Below, one piece after another: positions 36,001 to 51,000 of a DNA stretch of 64,000 bases. The stretch spans positions 38,755-102,754 of the forward strand of contig JAJQXZ010000040.1 in the NCBI GenBank assembly GCA_021613375.1, read 5' to 3'. Under the pieces are notes generated by a model, which worked only from the letters and a program-made list of their open reading frames with translations, made no database searches and had not been told where the DNA came from. Within the stretch, counting starts at the first letter, position 1. Each line of letters starts with the position of its first letter. The position numbers and the translations under genes were made by a program. The DNA is from Megaleporinus macrocephalus (lineage: Eukaryota; Chordata; Actinopteri; Characiformes; Anostomidae).

Positions 36001-39000
36001 GATCAACTAATCTGATCATTAACAACCACTTACTGAGTTAATACAGCTTTCACCTGCTTCCCACATACCTGATCAACTAATCTGATCATTAACACCACCT
36101 TACTGATTAATACAGCGCTTCACCTGCTTCCCACATACCTGATCAACTAATCTGATCATTAACACACACCTTACTGAGTTAATACAGCGCTTCACCTGCT
36201 TCCCACATACCTGATTCAACTAATCTGATCATTAACACCACCTTACTGAATTAATACAGCGCTTCACCTGCTTCCCACATACCTGATCAACTAATCTGAT
36301 CATTAACACCACCTTACTGAGTTAATACAGCGCTTCACCTGCTCCCACATACCTGATCAACTAATCTGATCATTAACACCACCTTACTGAGTTAATACAG
36401 CGCTTCACCTGCTTCCCACATACCTGATCAACTAATCTGATCATTAACACCACCTTACTGAGTTAATACAGCGCTTCACCTGCTTCCACATACCTGATCA
36501 ACTAATCTGATCATTAACACCACCTTACTGAGTTAATACAGCGCTTCAACTTGCTTCCACATACCTGATCAACTAATCTGATCATTAACACCACCTTACT
36601 GAGTTAAACAGCGCTTCACCTGCTCCCACATACCTGATCAACTAATCTGATCATTAACACCACCTTACAGTTAATACAGCGTCTTCACCTGCTTCACATA
36701 CCTGATCAACTAATCTGATCATTAACACCACTTACTGAGTTAATACAGCGCTTCACCTGCTTCCCACATACCTGATCAACTAATCTGATCATTAACACCA
36801 CCTTACTGAGTTAATACAGCGCGTTCACCTGCTTCCCACATACCTGATCAACTAATCTGATCATTAACACCCCCTTACTGAGTTAATTCAAGCTTTACCT
36901 GCTCCCACATACCTGATCAACTAATCTGATCATTAACACCACCTTACTGAGTTAATACAGCGCTTCACCTGCTTCCACATACCTGATCAACTAAATCTGA
37001 TCATTAACACCACCTTACTGAGTTAATACAACTGCGCTTCACCTGCTTCCCACATACCTGATCAACTAATCTGATCATTAACACCACCTACTGAGTAAAT
37101 ACAGCGCTTCACCTGCTCCCACATACCTGATCAACTAATCTGATCATTAACACCACCTTACTGAGTTAATACAGCGCTTCACCTGCTTCCCACATACCTG
37201 ATCAACTAATCTGATCATTAACACCACCTTACTGAGTTAATACAGCGCTTCACCTGCTTCCCACATACCTGATCAACTAATCTGATCATTAACACCACCT
37301 TACTGAGTTAATACAGCGCTTCACCTGCTTCCCACATACCTGATCAACTAATCTGATCATTAACACCACCTTACTGAGTTAAATACAGCGCTTCACCTGC
37401 TTCCCACATACCTGATCAACTAATCTGATCATTAACACCACCTTACTGAGTTAACAGCGCTTCACCTGCTTCCCACATAATGATCAACTAATCTGATCAT
37501 AACACCACCTTACTGAGTTAATACAGCTTTCACCTGCTTCCCACATACCTGATCAACTAATCTGATCATTAACACCACCTTACTGAGTTAATACAGCGTT
37601 TCACCTGCTTTCCACATACCTGATCAACTAAGCTGACCATTAACACCACCTTACTGAGTTAATACAGCGCTACACCTGCTTCCCACATACCTGATCAACT
37701 AATCTGATCATTAACACCACCTTACTGATTAATACAGCGTTCACCTGCTTCCCACATACATGACAACTAATCTGATCATTAACACCACCTTACTGACTTA
37801 ATACAGCGTTCACCTGCTCCCACATACCTGATCAACTAATCTGATCATTAACACCACCTTACTGATTAATACAGCGCTTCACCTGCTTCCCACATACCTG
37901 ATCAACTAATCTGATCATTAAACCACCTTACTGAGTTAATACAGCGCTTCACCTGCTTCCCACATACCTGATCAACTAATCTGATCATTAACACCACCTT
38001 ACTGAGTTAATACAGCGCTTCACCTGCTTCCCACATACCTGATCAACTAATCTGATCATTAACACCACCTTACTGAGTTAATACAGCGCTTCACCTGCTT
38101 CCCACATACCTGATCAACTAATCTGATCATTAACACCACCTTACTGAGTTAATACAGCGCTTCACCTGCTTCCCACATACCTGATCAACTAATCTGATCA
38201 TTAACACCACCTTACTGAGTTAATACAGCGCTTCACCTGCTTCCCACATACCTGATCAACTAATCTGATCATTAACCACCTTACTGAGTTAATACAGCGC
38301 TTCACCTGCTTCCCACATACCTGATCAACTAATCTGATCATTAACACCACCTTACTGAGTTAATACAGCGCTTCACCTGCTTCCCACATACCTGATCAAC
38401 TAATCTGATCATTAACACCACCTTACTGAGTTAATACAGCGCTTCACCTGCTTCCCACATACCTGATCAACTAATCTGATCATTAACACCACCTTACTGA
38501 GTTAATACAGCGCTTCACCTGCTTCCCACATACCTGATCAACTAATCTGATCATTAACACCACCTTACTGAGTTAATACAGCGCTTCACCTGCTTCCCAC
38601 ATACCTGATCAACTAATCTGATCATTAACACCACCTTACTGAGTTAATACAGCGCTTCACCTGCTTCCCACATACCTGATCAACTAATCTGATCATTAAC
38701 ACCACCTTACTGAGTTAATACAGCGCTTCACCTGCTTCCCACATACCTGATCAACTAATCTGATCATTAACACCACCTTACTGAGTTAATACAGCGCTTC
38801 ACCTGCTTCCCACATACCTGATCAACTAATCTGATCATTAACACCACCTTACTGAGTTAATACAGCGCTTCACCTGCTTCCCACATACCTGATCAACTAA
38901 TCTGATCATTAACACCACCTTACTGAGTTAATACAGCGCTTCACCTGCTTCCCACATACCTGATCAACTAATCTGATCATTAACACCACCTTACTGAGTT

Positions 39001-42000
39001 AATACAGCGCTTCACCTGCTTCCCACATACCTGATCAACTAATCTGATCATTAACACCACCTTACTGAGTTAATACAGCGCTTCACCTGCTTCCCACATA
39101 CCTGATCAACTAATCTGATCATTAACACCACCTTACTGAGTTAATACAGCGCTTCACCTGCTTCCCACATACCTGATCAACTAATCTGATCATTAACACC
39201 ACCTTACTGAGTTAATACAGCGCTTCACCTGCTTCCCACATACCTGATCAACTAATCTGATCATTAACACCACCTTACTGAGTTAATACAGCGCTTCACC
39301 TGCATCCCACATACCTGATCAACTAATCTGATCATTAACACCACCTTACTGAGTTAATACAGCGCTTCACCTGCTTCCACATACCTGATAGACTAATCTG
39401 ACCATTAACACCACCTTACTGAGTTAATACAGCGCTTCACCTGCTTCCACATTCCTAATCAACTAATCTGATCATTAACACCACCTTACTGAGTTAATAC
39501 AGCGCTTCACCTGCTTCCCACATACCTGATCAACTAATCTGATCATTAACACCACCTTACTGAGTTAATACAGCGCTTCACCTGCTTCCACATACCTGAT
39601 CAACTAATCTGATCATTAACACCACCTTACTGAGTTAATACAGCGCTTCACCTGCTTCCCACATACCTGATCAACTAATCTGATCATTAACACACCTTAC
39701 TGAGTTAATACAGCGCTTCACCTGCTTCCCACATACCTGATCAACTAATCTGATCATTAACACCACCTTACTGAGTTAATACAGCGCTTCACCTGCTTCC
39801 CACATACCTGATCAACTAATCTGATCATTAACACCACCTTACTGAGTTAATACAGCGCTTCACCTGCTTCCCACATACCTGATCAACTAATCTGATCATT
39901 AACACCACCTTACTGAGTAATACAGCGCTTCACCTGCTTCCCACATACCTGATCAACTAATCTGATCATTAACACCACCTTACTGAGTTAATACAGCGTT
40001 TCACCTGCTTCCACATACCTGATCAACTAATCTGATCATTAACACCACCTTACTGAGTTAATACAGCGCTTCACCTGCTTCCCACATACCTGATCAACTA
40101 ATCTGATCATTAACACCACCTTACTGAGTTAATACAGCGCTTCACCTGCTTCCCACATACCTGATCAACTAATCTGATCATTAACACCACCTTACTGAGT
40201 TAATACAGCGCTTCACCTGCTTCCCACATACCTGATCAACTAATCTGATCATTAACACCACCTTACTGAGTTAATACAGCGCTTCACCTGCTTCCCACAT
40301 ACCTGATCAACTAATCTGATCATTAACACCACCTTACTGAGTTAATACAGCGCTTCACCTGCTTCCCACATACCTGATCAACTAATCTGATCATTAACAC
40401 CTCCTTACTGAGTTAATACAGCGCTTCACCTGCTTCCCACATACCTGATCAAAATCTGATCATTAACACCACCTTACTGAGTTAATACAGCGCTTCACCT
40501 GCTTCCACATACCTGATCAACTAATCTGATCATTAACACCACCTTACTGAGTTAATACAGCGCTTCACCTGCTTCCCACATACCTGATCAACTAATCTGA
40601 TCATTAACACCACCTTACTGAGTTATTACAGCGCTTCACCTGCTTCCCACATACCTGATCAACTAATCTGATCATTAACACCACCTTACTGAGTTAATAC
40701 AGCGCTTCACCTGCTTCCCACATACCTGATCAACTAATCTGATCATTAACACCACCTTACTGAGTTAATACAGCGCTTCACCTGCTTCCCACATACCTGA
40801 TCAACTAATCTGATCATTAACACCACCTTACTGAGTTAATACAGCGCTTCACCTGCTTCCCACATACCTGATCAACTAATCTGATCATTAACACCACCTT
40901 ACTGAGTTAATACAGCGCTTCACCTGCTTCCACATACCTGATCAACTAATCTGATCATTAACACCACCTTACTGAGTTAATACAGCGCTTCACCTGTCTC
41001 CCACATACCTGATCAACTAATCTGATCATTAACACCACCTTTCTGAGTTAATACAGCCTTCACCTGCTTCCCACATACCTGATCAACTAATCTGATCATT
41101 AACACCACCTTACTGAGTTAATACAGCGCTTCACCTGCTTCCCACATACCTGATCAACTAATCTGATCATTAACACCACCTTACTGAGTTAATACAGCGC
41201 TTCACCTGCTTCCCACATACCTGATCAACTAATCTGATCATTAACACCACCTTACTGAGTTATACAGCGTTTCACCTGCTTCCCACATACCTGATCAACT
41301 AATCTGATCATTAACACCACCTTACTGAGTTAATACAGCGCTTCACCTGCTTCCCACATACCTGATCAACTAATCTGATCATTAACACCACCTTACTGAG
41401 TTAATACAGCGCCTCACCTGCTTCCCACATACCTGATCAACTAATCTGATCATTAACACCACCTTACTGAGTTAATACAGCGCTTCACCTGCTTCCCACA
41501 TACTGATCAACTAATCTGATCATTAACACCACCTTACTGAGTTAATACAGCGTTTCACCTGCTTCCCACATACCTGATCAACTAATCTGATTATAACACC
41601 ACCTTACTGAGTTAATAGAGTTTCACCTGCTTCCCACATACCTGATCAACTAATCTGATCATTAACACCACCTTACTGAGTTAATACAGCGCTTCACCTG
41701 CTTCCCACATACCTGATCAACTAATCTGATCATTAACACCACCTTACTGAGTTAATACAGCGCTTCACTGCTTCCCACATACCTGATCAACTAATCTGAT
41801 CATTAACACCACCTTACTGAGTTAATACAGCGCTTCACCTGCTTCCCACATACCTGATCAACTAATCTGATCATTAACACCACCTTACTGAGTTAATACA
41901 GCGTTCACCTGCTTCCCACATACCTGATCAACTAATCTGATCATTAACACCACCTTACTGAGTTAATACAGCGCTTCACCTGCTTCCCACATACCTGATC

Positions 42001-45000
42001 AACTAATCTGATCATTAACACCACCTTACTGAGTTAATACAGCGTTTCACCTGCTTCCCACATACCTGATCAAATAATCTGATCATTAACACCACCTTAC
42101 TGAGTTAATACAGCGCTTTTACCTGCTTCCCACATACCTGATCAACTAATCTGATCATTAACACCACCTTACTGAGTTAATACAGCGCTTCACCTGCTTC
42201 CCACATACCTGATCAACTAATCTGATCATTAACACCACCTTACTGAGTTAATACAGCGCTTCACCTGCTTCCCACATACCTGATCAACTAATCTGATCAT
42301 TAACACCACCTTACTGAGTTAATACAGCGCTTCACCTGCTTCCCACATACCTGATCAACTAATCTGATCATTAACACCACCTTACTGAGTAAACAGCGCT
42401 TCACCTGCTTCCCACATACCTGATCAACTAATCTGATCATTAACACCACCTTACTGAGTAATACAGCGCTTCACCTGCTTCCCACATACCTGATCAACTA
42501 ATCTGATCATTAACACCACCTTACTGAGTTAATACAGCGTTTCACCTTCTTCCCACATACCTGATCAACTAATCTGATCATTAACACCACCTTACTGATT
42601 AATACAGCGTTCACCTGCTTCCCACATACCTGATCAACTAATCTGATCATTAACACCACCTTACTGAGTTAATACAGCGCTTCACCTGCTTCCCACATAC
42701 CTGATCAACTAATCTGATCATTAACACCACCTTACTGAGTTAATACAGCGCTTCACCTGCTTCCCACATACCTGATCAACTAATCTGATCATTAACACCA
42801 CCTTACTGAGTTAATACAGCGCTTCACCTGCTTCCCACATACCTGATCAACTAATCTGATCATTAACACCACCTTACTGAGTTAATACAGCGCTTCACCT
42901 GCTTCCCACATACCTGATCAACTAATCTGATCATTAACACCACCTTACTGAGTTAATACAGCGCTTCACCTGCTTCCCACATACCTGATCAACTAATCTG
43001 ATCATTAACACCACCTTACTGAGTTAATACAGCGCTTCACTGCTTCCCACATACCTGATCAACTAATCTGATCATTAACACCACCTTACTGAGTTAATAC
43101 AGCGCTTCATGCTTCCCACATACCTGATCAACTAATCTGATCATTAACACCACCTTACTGAGTTAATACAGCGCTTCACCTGCTTCCCACATACCTGATC
43201 AACTAATCTGATCATTAACACCACCTTACTGAGTTAATACAGCGCTTCACCTGCTGCCCACATACCTGATCAACTAATCTGATCATTAACACCACCTTAC
43301 TGAGTTAATACAGCGCTTCACCTGCTTCCCACATACCTGATCAACTAATCTGATCATTAACACCACCTTACTGAGTTAATACAGCGTTCACCTGCTTCCC
43401 ACATACCTGATCAACTAATCTGATCATTAACACCACCTTACTGAGTTAATACAGCGTTCACCTGCTTCCCACATACCTGATCAACTAATCTGATCATTAA
43501 CACCACCTTACTGAGTTAATACAGCGCTTCACCTGCTTCCCACATACCTGATCAACTAATCTGATCATTAACACCACCTTACTGAGTTAATACAGCGCTT
43601 CACCTGCTTCCCACATACATGATCAACTAATCTGATCATTAACACCACCTTACTGAGTTAATACAGCGTTTCACCTGCTTCCCACATTCCTGATCAACTA
43701 ATCTGATCATTAACACCACCTTACTGAGTTAATACAGCGCTTCACCTGCTTCCCACATACCTGATCAACTAATCTGATCATTAACACCACCTTACTGAGT
43801 TAATACAGCGCTTCACCTGCTTCCCACATTCCTGATCAACTAATCTGATCATTAACACCACCTTACTGAGTTAATACAGCGCTTCACCTGCTTCCCACAT
43901 ACCTGATCAACTAATCTGATCATTAACACCACCTTACTGAGTTAATACAGCGCTTCACCTGCTTCCCACATACCTGATCAACTAATCTGATCATTAACAC
44001 CACCTTACTGAGTTAATACAGCGCTTCACCTGCTTCCCACATACCTGATCAACTAATCTGATCATTAACACCACCTTACTGAGTTAATACAGCGCTTCAC
44101 CTGCTTCCCACATACCTGATCAACTAATCTGATCATTAACCACCTTACTGAGTTAATCAGCGCTTCACCTGCTTCCACATACCTGATCAACTAATCTGAT
44201 CATTAACACCACCTTACTGAGTTAATACAGCGCTTCACCTGCTTCCCACATACCTGATCAACTAATCTGATCATTAACACCACCTTACTGATTAATACAG
44301 CGCTTCACCTGCTTCCCACATACCTGATCAACTAATCTGATCATTAACACCACCTTACTGACTTAATACAGCGCTTCACCTGCTTCCCACATACCTGATC
44401 AACTAATCTGATCATTAACACCACCTTACTGACTTAATACAGCGCTTCACCTGCTTCCCACATACCTGATCAACTAATCTGATCATTAACACCACCTTAC
44501 TGAGTTAATACAGCGCTTCACCTGCTTCCCACATAACTGATCAACTAATCTGATCATTAACACCACCTTACTGAGTTAATACAGCGCTTCACCTGCTTCC
44601 CACATACCTGATCAACTAATCTGATCATTACACCACCTTACTGAGTTAATACAGCGCTTCACCTGCTTCCCACATACCTGATCAACTAATCTGATCATTA
44701 ACACCACCTTACTGAGTTAATACAGCGCTTCACCTGCTTCCCACATACCTGATCAACTAATCTGATCATTAACACCACCTTACTGAGTTAATACAGCGCT
44801 TCACCTGCTTCCCACATACCTGATCAACTAATCTGATCATTAACACCACCTTACTGAGTTAATACAGCGCTTCACCTGCTTCCCACATACCTGATCAACT
44901 AATCTGATCATTAACACCACCTTACTGAGTTAATACAGCGCTTCACCTGCTTCCCACATACCTGATCAACTAATCTGATCATTAACACCACCTTACTGAG

Positions 45001-48000
45001 TTAATACAGCTTCACCTGCTTCCCACATACCTGATCAACTAATCTGATCATTAACACCACCTTACTGAGTTAATACAGCGCTTCACCTGCTTCCCACATA
45101 CCTGATCAACTAATCTGATCATTAACACCACCTTACTGAGTTAATACAGCGCTTCACCTGCTTCCCACATACCTGATTAACTAATCTGATCATTAACACC
45201 ACCTTACTGAGTTAATACAGCGCTTCACCTGCTTCCCACATACCTGATTAACTAATCTGATCATTAACACCACCTTACTGACTTAATACAGCGCTTCACC
45301 TGCTTCCCACATACCTGATTAACTAATCTGATCATTAACACCACCTTACTGACTTAATACAGCGTTTACCTGCTTCCCACATACCTGATCAACTAATCTG
45401 ATCATTAACACCACCTTACTGTTAATACAGCGCTACCTGCTTCCCACATACCTGATCAACTAATCTGATCATTAACACCACCTTACTGAGTTAATACAGC
45501 GCTTCACCTGCTTCCCACATACCTAATCAACTAATCTGACCCTTAACACCACCTTACTGAGTTAATCAGCGCTTCACCTGCTTCCCACATACCTGATCAA
45601 CTAATCTGATCATTAACACCACCTTACTGAGTTAATACAGCGCTTCACCTGCTTCCCACATACCTGATCAACTAATCTGATCAATAACACCACCTTACTG
45701 AGTTAATACAGCTTCACCTGCTTCCCACATACCTGATCAACTAATCTGATCATTAACACCACCTTACTGAGTTAATACAGCGCTTCACCTGCTTCCCACA
45801 TACCTGATCAACTAATCTGATCATTAACACCACCTTACTGAGTTAATACAGCGCTTCACCTGCTTCCCACATACCTGATCAACTAATCTGATCATTAACA
45901 CCACCTTACTGAGTTAATACAGCGCTTCACCTGCTTCCCACATACCTGATCAACTAATCTGATCATTAACACCACCTTACTGAGTTAATACAGCGCTTCA
46001 CCTGCTTCCCACATACCTGATCAACTAATCTGATCATTAACACCACCTTACTGAGTTAATACAGCGCTTCACCTGCTTCCCACATACCTGATCAACTAAT
46101 CTGATCATTAACACCACCTTACTGAGTTAATACAGCGCTTCACCTGCTTCCCACATACCTGATCAACTAATCTGATCATTAACACCACCTTACTGAGTTA
46201 ATACAGCGCTTCACCTGCTTCCCACATACCTGATCAACTAATCTGATCATTAACACCACCTTACTGAGTTAATACAGCGCTTCACCTGCTTCCCACATAC
46301 CTGATCAACTAATCATCATTAACACCACCTTACTGAGTTAATACAGCGCTTCACCTGCTTCCCACATACCTGATCAACTAATCTGATCATTAACACCACC
46401 TTACTGAGTTAATACAGCGCTTCACCTGCTTCCCACATACCTGATCAACTAATCTGATCATTAACACCACCTTACTGAGTTAATACAGCGCTTCACCTGC
46501 TTCCCACATACCTGATCAACTAATCTGATCATTAACACCACCTTACTGAGTTAATACAGCGCTTCACCTGCTTCCCACATACCTGATCAACTAATCTGAT
46601 CATTAACACCACCTTACTGAGTTAATACAGCGCTTCACCTGCTTCCCACATACCTGATCAACTAATCTGATCATTAACACCACCTTACTGAGTTAATACA
46701 GCGCTTCACCTGCTTCCCACATACCTGATCAACTAATCTGATCATTAACACCACCTTACTGAGTTAATACAGCGCTTCACCTGCTTCCCACATACCTGAT
46801 CAACTAATCTGATCATTAACACCACCTTACTGAGTTAATACAGCGCTTCACCTGCTTCCCACATACCTGATCAACTAATCTGATCATTAACACCACCTTA
46901 CTGAGTTAATACAGCGCTTCACCTGCTTCCCACATACCTGATCAACTAATCTGATCATTAACACCACCTTACTGAGTTAATACAGCGCTTCACCTGCTTC
47001 CCACATACCTGATCAACTAATCTGATCATTAACACCACCTTACTGAGTTAATACAGCGCTTCACCTGCTTCCCACATACCTGATCAACTAATCTGATCAT
47101 TAACACCACCTTACTGAGTTAATACAGCGTTCACCTGCTTCCCACATACCTGATCAACTAATCTGATCATTAACACCACCTTACTGAGTTAATACAGCGC
47201 TTCACCTGCTTCCCACATACCTGATCAACTAATCTGATCATTAACACCACCTTACTGAGTTAATACAGCGCTTCACCTGCTTCCCACATACCTGATCAAC
47301 TAATCTGATCATTAACACCACCTTACTGAGTTAATACAGCGCTTCACCTGCTTCCCACATACCTGATCAACTAATCTGATCATTAACACCACCTTACTGA
47401 GTTAATACAGCGCTTCACCTGCTTCCCACATACCTGATCAACTAATCTGATCATTAACACCACCTTACTGAGTTAATACAGCGCTTCACCTGCTTCCCAC
47501 ATACCTGATCAACTAATCTGATCATTAACACCACCTTACTGAGTTAATACAGCGCTTCACCTGCTTCCCACATACCTGATCAACTAATCTGATCATTAAC
47601 ACCACCTTACTGAGTTAATACAGCGCTTCACCTGCTTCCCACATACCTGATCAACTAATCTGATCATTAACACCACCTTACTGAGTTAATACAGCGCTTC
47701 ACCTGCTTCCCACATACCTGATCAACTAATCTGATCATTAACACCACCTTACTGAGTTAATACAGCGCTTCACCTGCTTCCCACATACCTGATCAACTAA
47801 TCTGATCATTAACACCACCTTACTGAGTTAATACAGCGCCTTACCTGCTTCCCACATACCTGATCAACTAATCTGATCATTAACACCACATTACTGAGTT
47901 AATACAGCGCTTCACCTGCTTCCCACATACCTGATCAACTAATCTGATCATTAACACCACCTTACTGAGTTAATACAGCGCTTCACCTGCTTCCCACATA

Positions 48001-51000
48001 CCTGATCAACTGATCATTAACACCACCTTACTGAGTTAATACAGCGCTTCACCTGCTTCCCACATACCTGATCAACTAATCTGATCATTAACACCACCTT
48101 ACTGAGTTAATACAGCGCTTCACCTGCTTCCCACATACCTGATCAACTAATCTGATCATTAACACCACCTTACTGAGTTAATACAGCGCTTCACCTGCTT
48201 CCCACATACCTGATCAACTAATCTGATCATTAACACCACCTTACTGAGTTAATACAGCGCTTCACCTGCTTCCCACATACCTGATCAACTAATCTGATCA
48301 TTAACACCACCTTACTGAGTTAATACAGCGCTTTCACCTGCTTCCCACATACCTGATCAACTAATCTGATCATTAACACCACCTTACTGAGTTAATACAG
48401 CGCTTCACCTGCTTCCCACATACCTGATCAACTAATCTGATCATTAACACCACCTTACTGAGTTAATACAGCGCTTCACCTGCTTCCCACATACCTGATC
48501 AACTAATCTGATCATTAACACCACCTTACTGAGTTAATACAGCGCTTCACCTGCTTCCCACATACCTGATCAACTAATCTGATCATTAACACCACCTTAC
48601 TGAGTTAATACAGCGCTTCACCTGCTTCCCACATACCTGATCAACTAATCTGATCATTAACACCACCTTACTGAGTTAATACAGCGCTTCACCTGCTTCC
48701 CACATACCTGATCAACTAATCTGATCATTAACACCACCTTACTGAGTTAATACAGCGCTTCACCTGCTTCCCACATACCTGATCAACTAATCTGATCATT
48801 AACACCACCTTACTGAGTTAATACAGCGCTTCACCTGCTTCCCACATACCTGATCAACTAATCTGATCATTAACACCACCTTACTGAGTTAATACAGCGC
48901 TTCACCTGCTTCCCACATACCTGATCAACTAATCTGATCATTAACACCACCTTACTGAGTTAATACAGCGCTTCACCTGCTTCCCACATACCTGATCAAC
49001 TAATCTGATCATTAACACCACCTTACTGAGTTAATACAGCGCTTCACCTGCTTCCCACATACCTGATCAACTAATCTGATCATTAACACCACCTTACTGA
49101 GTTAATACAGCGCTTCACCTGCTTCCCACATACCTGATCAACTAATCTGATCATTAACACCACCTTACTGAGTTAATACAGCGCTTCACCTGCTTCCCAC
49201 ATACCTGATCAACTAATCTGATCATTAACACCACCTTACTGAGTTAATACAGCGCTTCACCTGCTTCCCACATACCTGATCAACTAATCTGATCATTAAC
49301 ACCACCTTACTGAGTTAATACAGCGCTTCACCTGCTTCCCACATACCTGATCAACTAATCTGATCATTAACACCACCTTACTGAGTTAATACAGCGCTTC
49401 ACCTGCTTCCCACATACCTGATCAACTAATCTGATCATTAACACCACCTTACTGAGTTAATACAGCGCTTCACCTGCTTCCCACATACCTGATCAACTAA
49501 TCTGATCATTAACACCACCTTACTGAGTTAATACAGCGCTTCACCTGCTTCCCACATACCTGATCAACTAATCTGATCATTAACACCACCTTACTGAGTT
49601 AATACAGCGCTTCACCTGCTTCCCACATACCTGATCAACTAATCTGATCATTAACACCACCTTACTGAGTTAATACAGCGCTTCACCTGCTTCCCACATA
49701 CCTGATCAACTAATCTGATCATTAACACCACCTTACTGAGTTAATACAGCGCTTCACCTGCTTCCCACATACCTGATCAACTAATCTGATCATTAACACC
49801 ACCTTACTGAGTTAATACAGCGCTTCACCTGCTTCCCACATACCTGATCAACTAATCTGATCATTAACACCACCTTACTGAGTTAATACAGCGCTTCACC
49901 TGCTTCCCACATACCTGATCAACTAATCTGATCATTAACACCACCTTACTGAGTTAATACAGCGCTTCACCTGCTTCCCACATACCTGATCAACTAATCT
50001 GATCATTAACACCACCTTACTGAGTTAATACAGCGCTTCACCTGCTTCCCACATACCTGATCAACTAATCTGATCATTAACACCACCTTACTGAGTTAAT
50101 ACAGCGCTTCACCTGCTTCCCACATACCTGATCAACTAATCTGATCATTAACACCACCTTACTGAGTTAATACAGCGCTTCACCTGCTTCCCACATACCT
50201 GATCAACTAATCTGATCATTAACACCACCTTACTGAGTTAATACAGCGCTTCACCTGCTTCCCACATACCTGATCAACTAATCTGATCATTAACACCACC
50301 TTACTGAGTTAATACAGCGCTTCACCTGCTTCCCACATACCTGATCAACTAATCTGATCATTAACACCACCTTACTGAGTTAATACAGCGCTTCACCTGC
50401 TTCCCACATACCTGATCAACTAATCTGATCATTAACACCACCTTACTGAGTTAATACAGCGCTTCACCTGCTTCCCACATACCTGATCAACTAATCTGAT
50501 CATTAACACCACCTTACTGAAATACAGCGCTTCACCTGCTTCCCACATACCTGATCAACTAATCTGATCATTAACACCACCTTACTGAGTTAATACAGCG
50601 CTTCACCTGCTTCCCACATACCTGATCAACTAATCTGATCATTAACACCACCTTACTGAGTTAATACAGCGCTTCACCTGCTTCCCACATACCTGATCAA
50701 CTAATCTGATCATTAACACCACCTACTGAGTTAATACAGCGCTTCACCTGCTTCCCACATACCTGATCAACTAATCTGATCATTAACACCACCTTACTGA
50801 GTTAATACAGCGCTTCACCTGCTTCCCACATACCTGATCAACTAATCTGATCATTAACACCACCTTACTGAGTTAATACAGCGCTTCACCTGCTTCCCAC
50901 ATACCTGATCAACTAATCTGATCATTAACACCACCTTACTGAGTTAATACAGCGCTTCACCTGCTTCCCACATACCTGATCAACTAATCTGATCATTAAC

